DNA from: Dastarcus helophoroides
Taxonomy: Eukaryota > Arthropoda > Insecta > Coleoptera > Bothrideridae
DNA: 64,000 bases
Direction of reading: 5' to 3'
Assembly (NCBI GenBank): GCA_028583605.1
Contig: CM053330.1
Span: 30,155,619 to 30,219,618, forward strand
The notes beneath the pieces were generated by a model. It saw only the letters and a program-made list of their open reading frames with translations, was not told the origin of the DNA and did not search any database. The position numbers and the translations under genes were made by a program. Shown here piece by piece: positions 1 through 10,503 of this stretch; position 1 is the stretch's first letter, and each line of letters opens with the position of its first letter.

Positions 1-60
1 TAGGGATAACGGAGAGCAGCAACTTTAACGCTCGATCCAGTATGGTGAGCACAACTTTAG

Positions 61-1637
61 CGGGAGTCTACTGTAATTCGCAGTTTTTAAGATAAGATCG
101 AATTTTAAAAAATGTTGGGGAAAATTATGAACTTAAAAAAAACGCAAAATTGCCCAGAGAAAATCAACTTCTGAGAAAAATTTTAATTTGGAAATAAAGT
201 CGACACTAATAAAAAAAACAGACGAATTCTATGAATAAATCAAAATTTTCAGAGATACAAACATTTTAAAAAAACTCGAAATGAATAATGGCAAGATTTC
301 GAAAAACAAAAGACAAATATGGAAAATCTCCAAATTTTGAGAAAAATTACGAAGTTAAAAAATCGTTTTCCAGAGAATGTTAAATTTAAAAAAAAAGTTG
401 AATTTTGGAAATTTAGAAACAAAGACGAATTCTGAGAATAATTCGAAATTTTGAGGAAAAGATAGAACTTTAAAATAAACGTCCTTGTTTTCCAGGCAAA
501 GAAAAATTAAAATAAATAAATAAATTTACAAATCAAAAGTCGAAATGTGCAAAAATCTTAGAGTTTGAACTCTGAGAAATCAAAATAAATACTGTTAAAA
601 TTGAAAAAAAGTCGAATTTTGACAAATTTAAAAACAAAGACGAATTTTGAAAACAATTTGAAATTTTGAGGAAAAGATTGAACGTTGATATTTTACAGGC
701 AAAAAATTTCAAAAAAATAAATCAATAAATTTTGAAAACGAAATTAAACTTTTCAAAAAACAACGACGCTTTGGAAATTTGGGTCAAAATTTTGATGAAA
801 AGGAATTACAGGATATACTTCTTCCGGGATTGAACTACTAAGAACTACTAAAAGTGTTCACTTTTAGTAGTTCTTTGACACGGTCCAATCCCGAAAAAAG
901 TATATTCTGTACTGACTCTGGCCGTGGAAATCTTCGTTATCAAAAAGATGAATTTTGCGAAAAAAGTCGAAAAGTGCAGAAATCTGAAAGTTTGGATTCT
1001 TAAATAGAAGCCAAAATCGCCGGAAGACGAATCTTGAGACGTAGGTTGAAATCTAGAGAAAGTTGTATTTTTGGAAAAAAAAGTTTAAATTGTCAGAAAA
1101 ACCGAATTTTTGGAAAAAATTGCGACATTTAAAAAGGACGAAGTATAAAAAAAGTCTAAAATCGAAGGAAAAATTGAAATTTACAAAAAAATCAAGAAAC
1201 GAAAAATTTTGGAAAGGTTGAATTCTGAGAGTAAAATTTCTCGAAAAAGGTGGAATCCAAAAAATGAATGTCAGCTTTCCCCGGAGAAAGTTAAATTTTG
1301 AGAAAAAAATTAAATTGTGAAAATAAATTCAAATTTTGAGGAAAAGACGAATTGTGATAAAATAAGTCAAAATTTATAGAGAGACGTAACTGAGGAAAAA
1401 TTTGTAATGTGCAGAAACATAAGGTTGATGCTGAATCTTGAGAAATAGCTAACGAACAATGATATTTAGACAAATAAACCAATGTTAAGAAGAAAGTGGA
1501 AATTTCAAGAAAACGATTGAAATCTAGAGAAAAAAAATTGAGAGAGAAAATATTCACGAATCAGGAGAAGGTCCATTTGAGGCCTTTAAACAGCCGAATT
1601 AAAAAAATGAATAAACCCTTTTTGTTGAAAGATACAA
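61..1637. repeat. Degenerate A/T-rich tract, purine-rich on +
   Basis: Low-complexity sequence made of endlessly varied short units such as GAAAAAGTCGAAATTTT and TTTTGAGAAAAA, with no sharp period. Short open frames here are composition artefacts, rich in F, K, I and L. A small Penelope-derived insert interrupts it at about 807-942. It lies in an intron upstream of the scro homeodomain exon. Confidence 0.7.
807..942. mobile_element. Miniature Penelope-derived inverted-repeat fragment
   Basis: The start, TACAGGATATACTTCTTCC, and the end, AGTATATTCTGTACTGACTC followed by GGCCGTGGAAATCTTCGTTATCA, match the two ends of the Penelope-like element at 60044-61251. The middle is a short hairpin (ACTACTAAAAGTG / CACTTTTAGTAGT). 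It is therefore an internally deleted derivative holding only the outer terminal-repeat sequences. The hammerhead core found in the larger copy is missing. No convincing target duplication was found. Confidence 0.6.
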
Positions 1638-2960
1638 ATTAAGAGAAAAGAACGATATTGAAACACAAATATCTGGAGAAAAACAGAATCATCTTCGACA
1701 GGCAATACGGTTTTAGACAACAACGTTCCACTGGCTATCTACTGGCATATATGTTACTCATATCTGTAACTCATCTATGGAAAAACATGGTGAGGCTAGG
1801 ATTGTGGCATTGGATATCTCAAAAGCTTTCGACAGAGTCTGGCACCGATCTCTTCTTGCCAAATTAACATCGTACTCATCTACATCTGGACTCTGTCATT
1901 TGATATCCAATTTTCTCTCTGACAGATCTCTTCAGATTGTCGTTGATGGCATCTCATCCGAGACATTTCCGATTAACGCAGGGGTGCCTCAGGGGTCTGT
2001 TCTGTCTCCTAATCTATTTCTGATACACATAAACGATCTCTTAGCTTCAACTTCCAATCCTATATACAGCTACGCAGATGATAGTAACCTTGTGTCATCT
2101 TTTTTCTCCGACAAACCATTATCTATCGCTGCTTCAGATCGACTAAGGGAACAGCAGATGCAGACGATTAATCGGGATCTGGAGATTATTCTGGAATGGG
2201 TAAGAACAATTTGGTCGACTTCAACGCTTCAAAAACTCAGGCCGCGGTTTTCTCTAAGAAAACATCAAGGGATCATGCAACAAACATACTAATGAACGGT
2301 AAAATCCTTCGAATGGGATCTAATCTATCTATCTTAGAAGTGAATGCGAGCACTAACTTCTCTTGGGACGATCATGTGCGTGCCATTGCCAAATCCGCCT
2401 CTCAGAAACTAGGCTTTCTTTTTAGAGCTAAAAAGTACTTCACATCTCATCAGCTATTAACACTATACAAAGCTCAAGTTAAGCCAACATTAGAATACTG
2501 TTCTTATGTTTGGAGTTCAGCCCCAAAACACACTTTAGCTCTCTTGGATTCAATTCAAAGAAGAGAGATTCGACTAATTGATGACGAGAGTCTGACCGAT
2601 TCTCTCGAAACCCTAGAGCACAGGCGTATGGTTGGTGACTTGTCTCTTTTCTACAAGTACTATCATGGAAGATGCTTGCAGGAACTAAAAGGATTGATCC
2701 CCCCAGGGGCAAGATTCTTGAGGCGTACTAGACAGTCAGAGGCAGCGGTCCAGCTTGACACAGTGACGACTTCTGTCTACTGGGACTCTTTTTTCTACAG
2801 AACTTCCAAGTTATGGAACTTGTTACCGAAAGGAATTTTCCCCAAAAATTACAACCTATCCTTGTTTAAGAAGGCGGTTCATCGCCATCTATCCCTGTTT
2901 CGCCCGAGTCCCAACTGAAAATTCTTCTTTTTTCTATTTATCTGAGCTTTAGAGCTTTGG
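1638..2960 (+). pseudogene. Jockey/CR1-type non-LTR retrotransposon, 5'-truncated reverse transcriptase (copy A)
   Basis: This is the C-terminal two thirds of a non-LTR reverse transcriptase, the enzyme that copies element RNA at a nicked target. Visible blocks in order are QYGFRQQRST, ALDISKAFDRVWH, AGVPQGSVLSPNLF, catalytic YADD (near 2075) and the C-terminal thumb region LDSIQRREIRLIDDESL. The reading frame changes twice: near 1750 there are 2 extra bases relative to copy B (GCATATATGTT against GCATATGTT), and near 2197 one G is lost. A stop codon lies at 2916-2918. The endonuclease, the linker and the first RT blocks are absent, so the copy is 5'-truncated. Its 3' end differs from copies B-D, which end in GAGTGGATTAAA, so it belongs to another subfamily. 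It is non-functional. Confidence 0.9.
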
Positions 2961-3588
2961 AGTCACTGACAGCTCAAAAAGGGTTTACATTATGATTTTA
3001 AAATATTTTGTCCGGGTTAATTTTACCTAAACATTTTTTTAAATCACGTATTCATATTATATTCATTTTCACTCTATCCCCTTAAAATTAATGCCATTAT
3101 GATTGAATCACCTTGTATACTTTGGTATTTTTTCAAGTTTAAACTTTTAACAAGTTTTGAACAAGTTCTGAAATAAGGAAACAAGATAAATTTTCAATGC
3201 AAGCAGCACTCAACGAAGGGCTTCATACTGCTTTTAGAGACGCATATTTGTTCATGCGTGGTCTAGGAACTTCTAATAAAGTGGTTCATGCACTTCTTGA
3301 TTATTAATTTACCATTTCACGGTTTGTTGCAGTATTTCTATTTTTTTTAACATGTTGACTTTAAACCGCACTAGTAATTTCGAAGAATCTTTGTTTTATC
3401 AATTTGAAGTTTCGATTTATTATGAACATTTCAACTTTTTTTTCTTTTTCTTTTTCCAAAGATTTTATTTCTAAATTTCTAAAAAAAATTAAACTTGTGT
3501 TTTTTATATTATTTTTGAGTTTATTTTTCATAGATTTTGACCTTTCTTTGAAAAACTATGTCCAAACTTAGTTTTTTTAAAATTATTG
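2961..3588. other. Unassigned intronic sequence
   Basis: This is AT-rich sequence with no recognised gene. CACCTTGTATA at about 3110 resembles the end of a Tc1/mariner-type MITE, but no partner end was seen. Confidence 0.4.
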
Positions 3589-3590
3589 TA

Positions 3591-5118
3591 CAGGGTGAGC
3601 GAAACTTGATGTCTTGGTGCTATTATAAGAAAAGAAAAAACGATATAAGAAGTCTGAAAAAAGATTCTTACATTGGATTGAATAAAGTCCATTTTAAGCT
3701 CAATTTGCATATTTTTTCAGATTTTGAAACCAAAGTAATGACGTCATTGAATTTTTTTTCTTTAGAAACATACCTATGTTTTTGCACATTTAAAAAGAGC
3801 TTATTTTTCTAAACAAATTTTGCCAACAAAAAAATTTAATATCATTTTTCGTTAAAAAGTTATAAGCAAATTTATTGTAAAAAGTGTATTATTAAAAATT
3901 CGCAATTGGTACGATTTAATCAAACTGCCTTTGGAAACAAATCTATTAAATATTTTTAGGTTTAGAATAACATGTTTGAGGTATCTCAGAGATTATTTAT
4001 CTGCTCTTCTAGGGTTCTTTTGAAATTTCCCATAAACTAATAAATAAATATAAGGCGAGTCAGAAAGAATGGGCCAACGCAAAACTGGAGATACTAGACA
4101 CCAAAATACTACGATTGAGCTTAACATGCTCCATACTAATGTGACTGGTTTAAGAAATACAGGGCGTTCAAAGTTAAAATTTTATTCTGAAATTTCTCAA
4201 TAATTGGGAAAGCTTTGGTGCTGTAAATTTAATATTTTAACTTTAGATGACTTAAACTTACTTTAGGCTTATTTTAGCTTACTTTAGCTTTACTTTAGCT
4301 TTACTTCAGCTTTAGACGACTTAAACAATAGTATCTTTTCTTTGTAGAATTGATCGTTCTTTTATACTGTCTCCTTGTTTTAAGTATAACTCAATAGATA
4401 AAAAAAATATGTTTTAATTTACGGACATGATTATGTGAAACTAACACCCTCTAGAAGCAACATGAATATAAACTTAAAATTCGTAATTTTCACATCAAAA
4501 AAAACATAAAATTCTTAAATATTAAATTTATGGAATTAAAACTTTTTTAATTATTAAAAAATTTCAGAATAAAATTTAAGCTTTGAACGCCCTGTATCTC
4601 TTAAACCAACCACATTGGTATAAAGCATGTTGAGCTCAATCGTAATATTTTGATGTCTAGTATCTCCAGTTTAGCATTGGCCCATTTCTGACTCACCCTG
4701 TATAACATTTACGTGAACATTTTTTCAAGTCAAATGGCAACATAGAATGTTTGTCAACCATTAGTTCAATTATTGACAGATGCCATTATACTTTTATTTT
4801 TAATTTATTGCATTTCCATAGGCTATTTGTCTAAATCGTAGTAATTACGAATTTTTGATAATATTCTTTTTTTACAAATTGTTTATAACTTTTTAACAAA
4901 AAATATACTAAATTTTTTAAATATGCAGCAATACAGGTATATTTCTGGAAAAAAAAGTTTAATGACGTGGTTACTTTGGTTTTCAAAGCTGGAAAGATAT
5001 GCAAATTTGACCTAAAATGGTCCTTATTCAAACCTATTAAAGAATCTTTTTTCTGATTTATTATATCGCTTTTCCTTTTCTCATAATGGAGCTGAGGCAT
5101 CAAGTTTCGCTCACCCTG
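3591..5118. mobile_element. Long-TIR MITE-like DNA transposon (outer element)
   Basis: The left end CAGGGTGAGCGAAACTTGAT and the right end are inverted copies, and the similarity runs about 300 bp inward on each side. TA dinucleotides flank it at 3589-3590 and 5119-5120, the Tc1/mariner target. The two arms translate into similar short peptides only because they are inverted copies of each other; there is no transposase. It is non-autonomous and is interrupted by a second element at 4051-4700. Confidence 0.85.
4051..4700. mobile_element. Nested MITE with ~140-bp terminal inverted repeats
   Basis: The ends are GGCGAGTCAGAAAGAATGGG on the left and its diverged complement (ending GACTCACCCTG) on the right. 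The inverted repeats extend about 140 bp and include a shared internal block ACAGGGCGTTCAAAG. TA flanks both ends at 4049-4050 and 4701-4702. It lies within the middle of the 3591-5118 element, so it inserted later. No coding capacity. Confidence 0.85.
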
Positions 5119-5120
5119 TA

Positions 5121-5781
5121 CAATTTTGAATTTAAACTAAAAGTTTCAATAAACGTTAATTTCAATTCTTTTTATGTTTTTTTGTTGCAATTCGGAGTTA
5201 ATATCGGAACTTAAAAATAATGTCCAAATTTCGAGGAGAGCAGAATGATTTTAAAGAAATCTTGGAAAAATTTAAACTTTAAACTAGGAAAGGATAAATA
5301 AAAATTTCAGAATTCGAAATTTGGAAAGAGGATCCAAAAGTAATAAGATAAAAGCTTCTTTTTTTTGAAATCTTATATTAAAAATCTACTTTTCGAGAAC
5401 ATCCACATTTTGAAATGCAAATTTTGAACTCAATATTTTAACCTAAAACACAAAACTGTGAGAAATGTGAGACACTTAGGTCTACAGTCAAAGTTTCAAA
5501 ATATCTAGATAATTTTTAGGGTAAAGAAAAAAAAATGTTTTGAAATTGAACTGAAATTTTCGAAAAATCCAATATTTTAAAATCGAACTTGTGACCTACT
5601 TATCAAAATTTTCAGTAAAGATCATCGAATATAGTCAACATACCAAGAAACTTCTTATTCAAAAAATTTAACCGAAATACTCAAAATTTGAAAAAAAGTA
5701 AAAATGTTGATTGAAGGCAACTTTTCAAATAAGTATTTTTCGAAAACTTGAAGTTCGAAGTCAAAATGTCGACCGTAAAAT
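5121..5781. repeat. Degenerate A/T-rich tract
   Basis: The same kind of low-complexity sequence as 61-1637. I see no gene or named repeat in it. Confidence 0.5.
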
Positions 5782-5783
5782 TA

Positions 5784-7062
5784 CGAAGGTAAATCAAATA
5801 TGGACCGGAATTTGTTTTTAAAAATTTATAAGTACAAGATACATCTATGAAAGTTATTAACTATTTTTCTACGTAATCTCCTGATTTTGTTATTTATTTT
5901 TCCCTACGGGTTGGGAGTTTTTTAATGTCATCATAAAAAGAAGGGAGACGTGTTTGCAACTAATTGCCACACATGTCTCAACAGCAGCATCATCATGGAA
6001 TCGCTCACCTCCTAGAGCTTCTTTCAGTGACCCAAATATATGATAATCGCATGGTGATAAGTCGGGACTATAAGGAGGATGTTCTAATGTTGCCCAATGC
6101 ATTTCCCCTAATTTTTGATGTGTAAGATTGGCTGAGTGGGAGCGGGCGTTGTCGTGAAGCAAAATCACATTTCTGACCGAAAATTCGCGCCTCTTCTGCC
6201 GGTATGCACGTTATGCTTCATCCAATAGCTGGCAGTTAACATGGCATTAAGGTACGACATTCATGCAGTAAATCAACGTGCACAACTCCTTTAAAATCCC
6301 AAAACACTGTCGCGAAAACCTTTCCAGCTAAGAGGCGAGTTTTTGGCTTGACAGGTACACTTTACCTCTTTCTTCTCCACTCTATGCTGGCTTGTTTAGA
6401 TTTAAGGGTGTAATGGTGGACCCAATTCTCATCATACGTAACGATACGTTGCAAAAAACCATCACATTCACTTTGAAAACGCCCAAGATGGCGCCAACAA
6501 ACCTCCATACGTTGTTGTTTCTGTTCTTTAGAGTAGGTAGGCACCTGGCAGAAATTTTTCGAAACCCCAGCTCATCTGTAATGATAGCTTGAGCACTCCC
6601 ATCCCCATCTGAGCTATAATTTTACCAACAGTTAAACAGTGATCACCTTTCAAAAACGGTTGAACACCGTTAATCTTGTCCACAGTCACACTGGTCCGAG
6701 GACGACGAGCATGGGGTTCATTTTCAACTTGAGTTCATCCTTCCAAAAATGTTTTGTGCCATTCATACACTTGAGTTTTCTTCAAACAAGTATCCCCAAA
6801 CTGTGCTTCTATTCTAAGAAGAATTTCGACAGACTTTACACCTTCAACGGCAAGAAATTTAATAATAATGCGCTGCGCAACGTGCGGATGAACCTCTTGC
6901 TCACTCATTGTATTTACAACTGACGAACAGCGAGAACGGAACTCGTTTGAATGTAGGAAGTCACATGATATCCCCAACTAACATGTCTAATAGTATGCGC
7001 ACACTCCCGACGCCCTCATGGCGACATGATAGCAATTCCGGTTCATATTTGATTTACCCTCG
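5784..7062 (-). mobile_element. Mariner-family transposon, inactivated (mariner 1)
   Basis: A complete but broken mariner. The terminal inverted repeat begins CGAGGGTAAATCAAATATG (right end, read on -) and is matched at 5784 by CGAAGGTAAATCAAATATG. TA flanks lie at 5782-5783 and 7063-7064. The transposase is read on the minus strand from about 6905 to 5890. It has an N-terminal helix-turn-helix region (QVYEWHKTFLEG), the first catalytic Asp in VTYDENWVHHY, the second in LLHDNARSHSA and the third in PPYSPDLSPCD. The last two are separated by 34 residues, which is the D,D34D signature of mariner. Coding is split among several frames with missing segments, so no active enzyme is made. Confidence 0.92.
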
Positions 7063-7148
7063 TAAATGTTCTAGAAAAAGTCGTAATCTCAAGTTTAGTT
7101 TTTTTGAAAATTTTAACTTGGAAGTTAAAATTACGGACAATTTATGGC

Positions 7149-7366
7149 ATCTTCTCTAAAAAAATTGAAAAACAAATTTTGTCCCCTGAAACCAAGAATG
7201 ATTAGTATCTCTCTGAAGATGATATCTTGGCTATCGAAACGCGTTAGAGCAACCTTTATTATGTTTTTAAATCTTTCTTCGTTTCAGGGGGCAGATTTGT
7301 TTTTAAATTTTTGAAGATAACCAAGGATCAGTCCGTTCCACCAAAAAAAAAAAATCTTCTCTAAAA
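7149..7366 (+). mobile_element. Palindromic hammerhead SINE-like retroposon, copy H1 with target duplications
   Basis: The element is 7162-7353, ending TCCGTTCCACC followed by an A-run. It is flanked by a 13-14 bp direct repeat ATCTTCTCTAAAA at 7149 and 7354. The A-tail plus target duplication indicate insertion by target-primed reverse transcription. The left arm is partly deleted, so the palindrome is incomplete, but the + strand hammerhead core is the best preserved in the window. Confidence 0.85.
7208..7250 (+). ncRNA. Hammerhead ribozyme motif (type I layout)
   Basis: CTGAAGA (7213-7219) fits the conserved CUGANGA box. Stem II is GATATC / GCTATC around TTG, with one mismatch that is repaired in other copies. 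GAAA follows at 7236-7239. The self-complementary ACGCGT at 7239-7244 gives a minimal stem III, and the predicted cleavage is after U7245 (G-U-U, an NUH site). Stem I pairs TCTC-type bases at 7209-7212 with AGAG at 7246-7249. All universally required core bases are present. Self-cleavage itself is inferred. Confidence 0.75.
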
Positions 7367-8690
7367 ACTGGGTGTGCACTTCTGCTTTTACTAGTATTAT
7401 TACTGGTATTGCTATACTTACTTCTTCCCCCCGCCCCAGTGACAAATCAAAACCTGCCGTACCTACATCTGGCGCCTAGAGAGATCGCCCCCCCCCTCAA
7501 CCACCCCCACCCAGCTAATTGTCTGGTTATTATTATAAAATAGACAATATTTAACATACTTATGTTATCGTTGCCCCGTTATTTAACATTTTGGGTAAAT
7601 TATATAGAAAGCAAAAACTTTCATTTTCTTCGTTTATATAACCAGATGCAACTTGAAAAATAACATTAGTTCCTCAAATAGACACTTAATGGGAAATCAC
7701 ACAAGTTGCATCAAACCTTACTTACTACAGAAGTTCGTTTCTCGGTAAGGTAAAATTCAGTTTAAACAGTAGCTTGAGTAAATATGGACTGACGGAATGA
7801 ACCAAAAAAAAACATCCATGTATTAGTAGATGAATGTATACATAACTTTAAGAAATGAACAGAAAAATATATAATTATTTGTCTGAGCGCTGCGATCAAA
7901 TATAGGTTTTTATATTTAACTTCCAAAAAAAAATTACGAAGTGAAAAATAATACGCTTAAGCTGCTCAAAGATTGCCATTACATTACTAGTAATATTCGT
8001 ATGAATTAAGATTTGGAGATGCCTGCAATATAATCCATCTCTTCTATAATTCGCTGTAGTTTAATTCAAGTTTAGTTCCATGAGTGTCACAAATTAGTGA
8101 CGCAATGGTAACCTTTGAGCAACCCGAGTGTTACATATTATAAAAATTGACAAAAGCAGAGTTTGATTAAGATTCACACTCACTCTGCCTGATCTCTTCA
8201 AAGCGTCAAAAATATACGTCTTACCGCTCGTTATTTGAAATTGAAATTATGTTCAATTCGATAAATTCCAATAACATATTTGATCCATTCATGAAAATCC
8301 ACGGAGCATGATTCCTATATTGCACCTACAAAACGCAACCCCTCAGAAATGGGAATAATAAAGCTATCTGAAGGAGCGAATTCCTTCCAAATTATACCCC
8401 AATAACATTTGACCGCAGGCAAGAAAAGAGTGGTTTGTGTGGGTTCAGGCACTTGTCAGGATGATATTTTTTGAATGAAGCTGAATGAATTTATTCAACT
8501 GGATGCACATTGCATCCACCAACCCTTGATTCGAGAAGAGAATACACAATATTCACTAATGAGAATCTAAAAATGTTTCTTACTTGAAACAATTGATACG
8601 TTTTTATTTACGATTGCATTTTTTAAAATGTTCCGTTAATTGCACTGGTCAAAGTGATTTTGTCACACGAACCTTGGTAGTTCTCTTTAC
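7367..8690. other. Compositionally normal intronic island, candidate regulatory DNA
   Basis: This stretch lacks the degenerate A/T units. It includes a C-rich patch at 7427-7515 and mixed-complexity sequence at 7560-8690. No ORF of note and no transposon ends were recognised. Within a homeobox intron such DNA is a candidate for enhancer content, but nothing in the sequence proves it. Confidence 0.35.
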
Positions 8691-10495
8691 CTCAAAATTT
8701 CAATTTTGTTTTTCAACTTTTGTTTTTATAAACAATTCTTTTCAAAATTAGACCATTTTCTCAAAATTTAACTTCCTGTGCAAGATTTCCATTTATTTTT
8801 GAGGTTTCGTCTTTATCCTCGACATTCATCTTTTTCTCTAGATTTTCATTATTGTTATTGTAAAAGTTTTTATTTGTTAATTTTGACATTATTTGCAAAA
8901 TTCGACTTTGTTTCTTAACACTCTCTGAAAGATTTTGAATCTCCTCTCAATTTCGATGAAGTTCCACTGGAAATTTCAAACCGAATCCTTAAAATTTTGC
9001 CTATTTCTCAAAATTCTTTTTTTTCCCAACCGTTGGGTTTTTTCTGAAAAATTCAATCTTCTAGAATCTAACTTTCGAAATATTTTGACTGTTTGCTTAA
9101 AGTTTGCTTTTTTTCTCGAAATCTTCATTTTATCTTCAAATTTGATATTTGATATTTCTGGAAGTTTCGACTTTTTGCTTGAAATTCGTCTTTTTACCGA
9201 AATCATATGTTTATTTCTTAAAGGCAATATTTTTCCTAAAATTTTCCTTTTCATCAAAAATTTGAAATTCTCCTTCATTCTCAAAATTCCTATTTTGAAA
9301 TATTCCTCCAAAAATCTTTTTTTTTTCAAAATTCCATTATTTGCTTAATATTTGTCTTTTTTCGAAATTCTACTTTTTTTCTTAATATTCTTTTTCTGAA
9401 TATTTCAACTTTTTTAAATTAAACTTTCCAAAAGTTTCAACTTGTGCCTCAAAATTCGCGTTCTTTTCAAAATTTGGACTTTTATGTCGCAATATTTCAT
9501 GTTTCTAGAATTGTAGACTTTTTCCTCAAAATTGTTTTTTTTAAATTTATACTTTCCTAAAATTCATTTTTGTTCCCTTAATTCAATCAGAATGTTAATA
9601 AAAAAGTAAAAATGTTAAGACAAATATTTCTGTGTTTAGAGGAATAATTGAGCCGAAATTTAAATATTATGTCAACATTTAAATAAAAAGGTAAAAATTC
9701 TCAAAAAATTATTTTTTGGCCCATTGCGATTTTTTTAAACTCGACGTTTTCCGAAGACTGCAAATGTTTTTCACAAAATTCGACCTTTGAAAATGTTGAC
9801 TCTTCTCGAATTTACGATATTTTCAAGTTTTTTCAAAATGAAATTTGATTTTCTGCAAATTTTGACTTTTTTGTAAATTCGTGTTTTTCAAAATTACGAC
9901 TTTATTTTCTGAATTCTTCTTTTCAACTTCCTTCTCTTGGAAATTCGGATATTATCTAGAAATATTGATCATTTTCTCGAAATTTTGACGATATTTTTCG
10001 ATAATGAGTTTTCTTAATGTTCGGCTTTTATTGACTTTTTTTTTTTAGTTTGGCTTTCTGGATTTCCAATTATTTCTTCAAATTCATCTTATTCTAGGAA
10101 TAACATGTACCGCAAAGTTCGACGTTTTGTTTCTAAAAATGTTTGCCTCCTAATTTCGGATTTTTCTCAAACTTCTATCATTTTTTCAAAATTGGAACAA
10201 AATTTTACAACATTTTGGGAATTATATTTTTAGAATATTTTCGAGAAAAAGTTTTCTTGTAAATTTAGGTTATGTTAAAATTTAAATTAAATAAAATTCT
10301 GAGAGAGCTATTTTTCACAAAATTTGTCTTTTGGAAATTTCAACTTTTTTTAGAAATTCCAGCTTTTTCGAAATATTCCGAAAGGTTGAGATTATATTTC
10401 AGATTCAATGACTTGACTTTTTTCTGGAAATTCCGCTCTCTTTCGAAATCTAAACTTTAATTTCGAAATTCGATCCCCCAAGTTCGTGCAGTTCA
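8691..10495. repeat. Degenerate A/T-rich tract, pyrimidine-rich on +
   Basis: The complement-strand version of the degenerate tract, with units such as TTTCGACTTTTTTCTCAAAA. Open frames of up to 137 codons on both strands at 8935-9348 are products of this composition, not genes. Confidence 0.7.
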
Positions 10496-10503
10496 GTGAA
10501 AAT

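Noticed and set aside
3558..5103. Two similar predicted peptides (3558-3812 + and 4831-5103 -) as a duplicated gene.
   Set aside because: They are the two inverted arms of one MITE and carry no protein signature.
8935..9348. Open frames of 117 and 137 codons on opposite strands as genes.
   Set aside because: They are entirely degenerate A/T repeat, with F/K/I/L-only composition mirrored on both strands.
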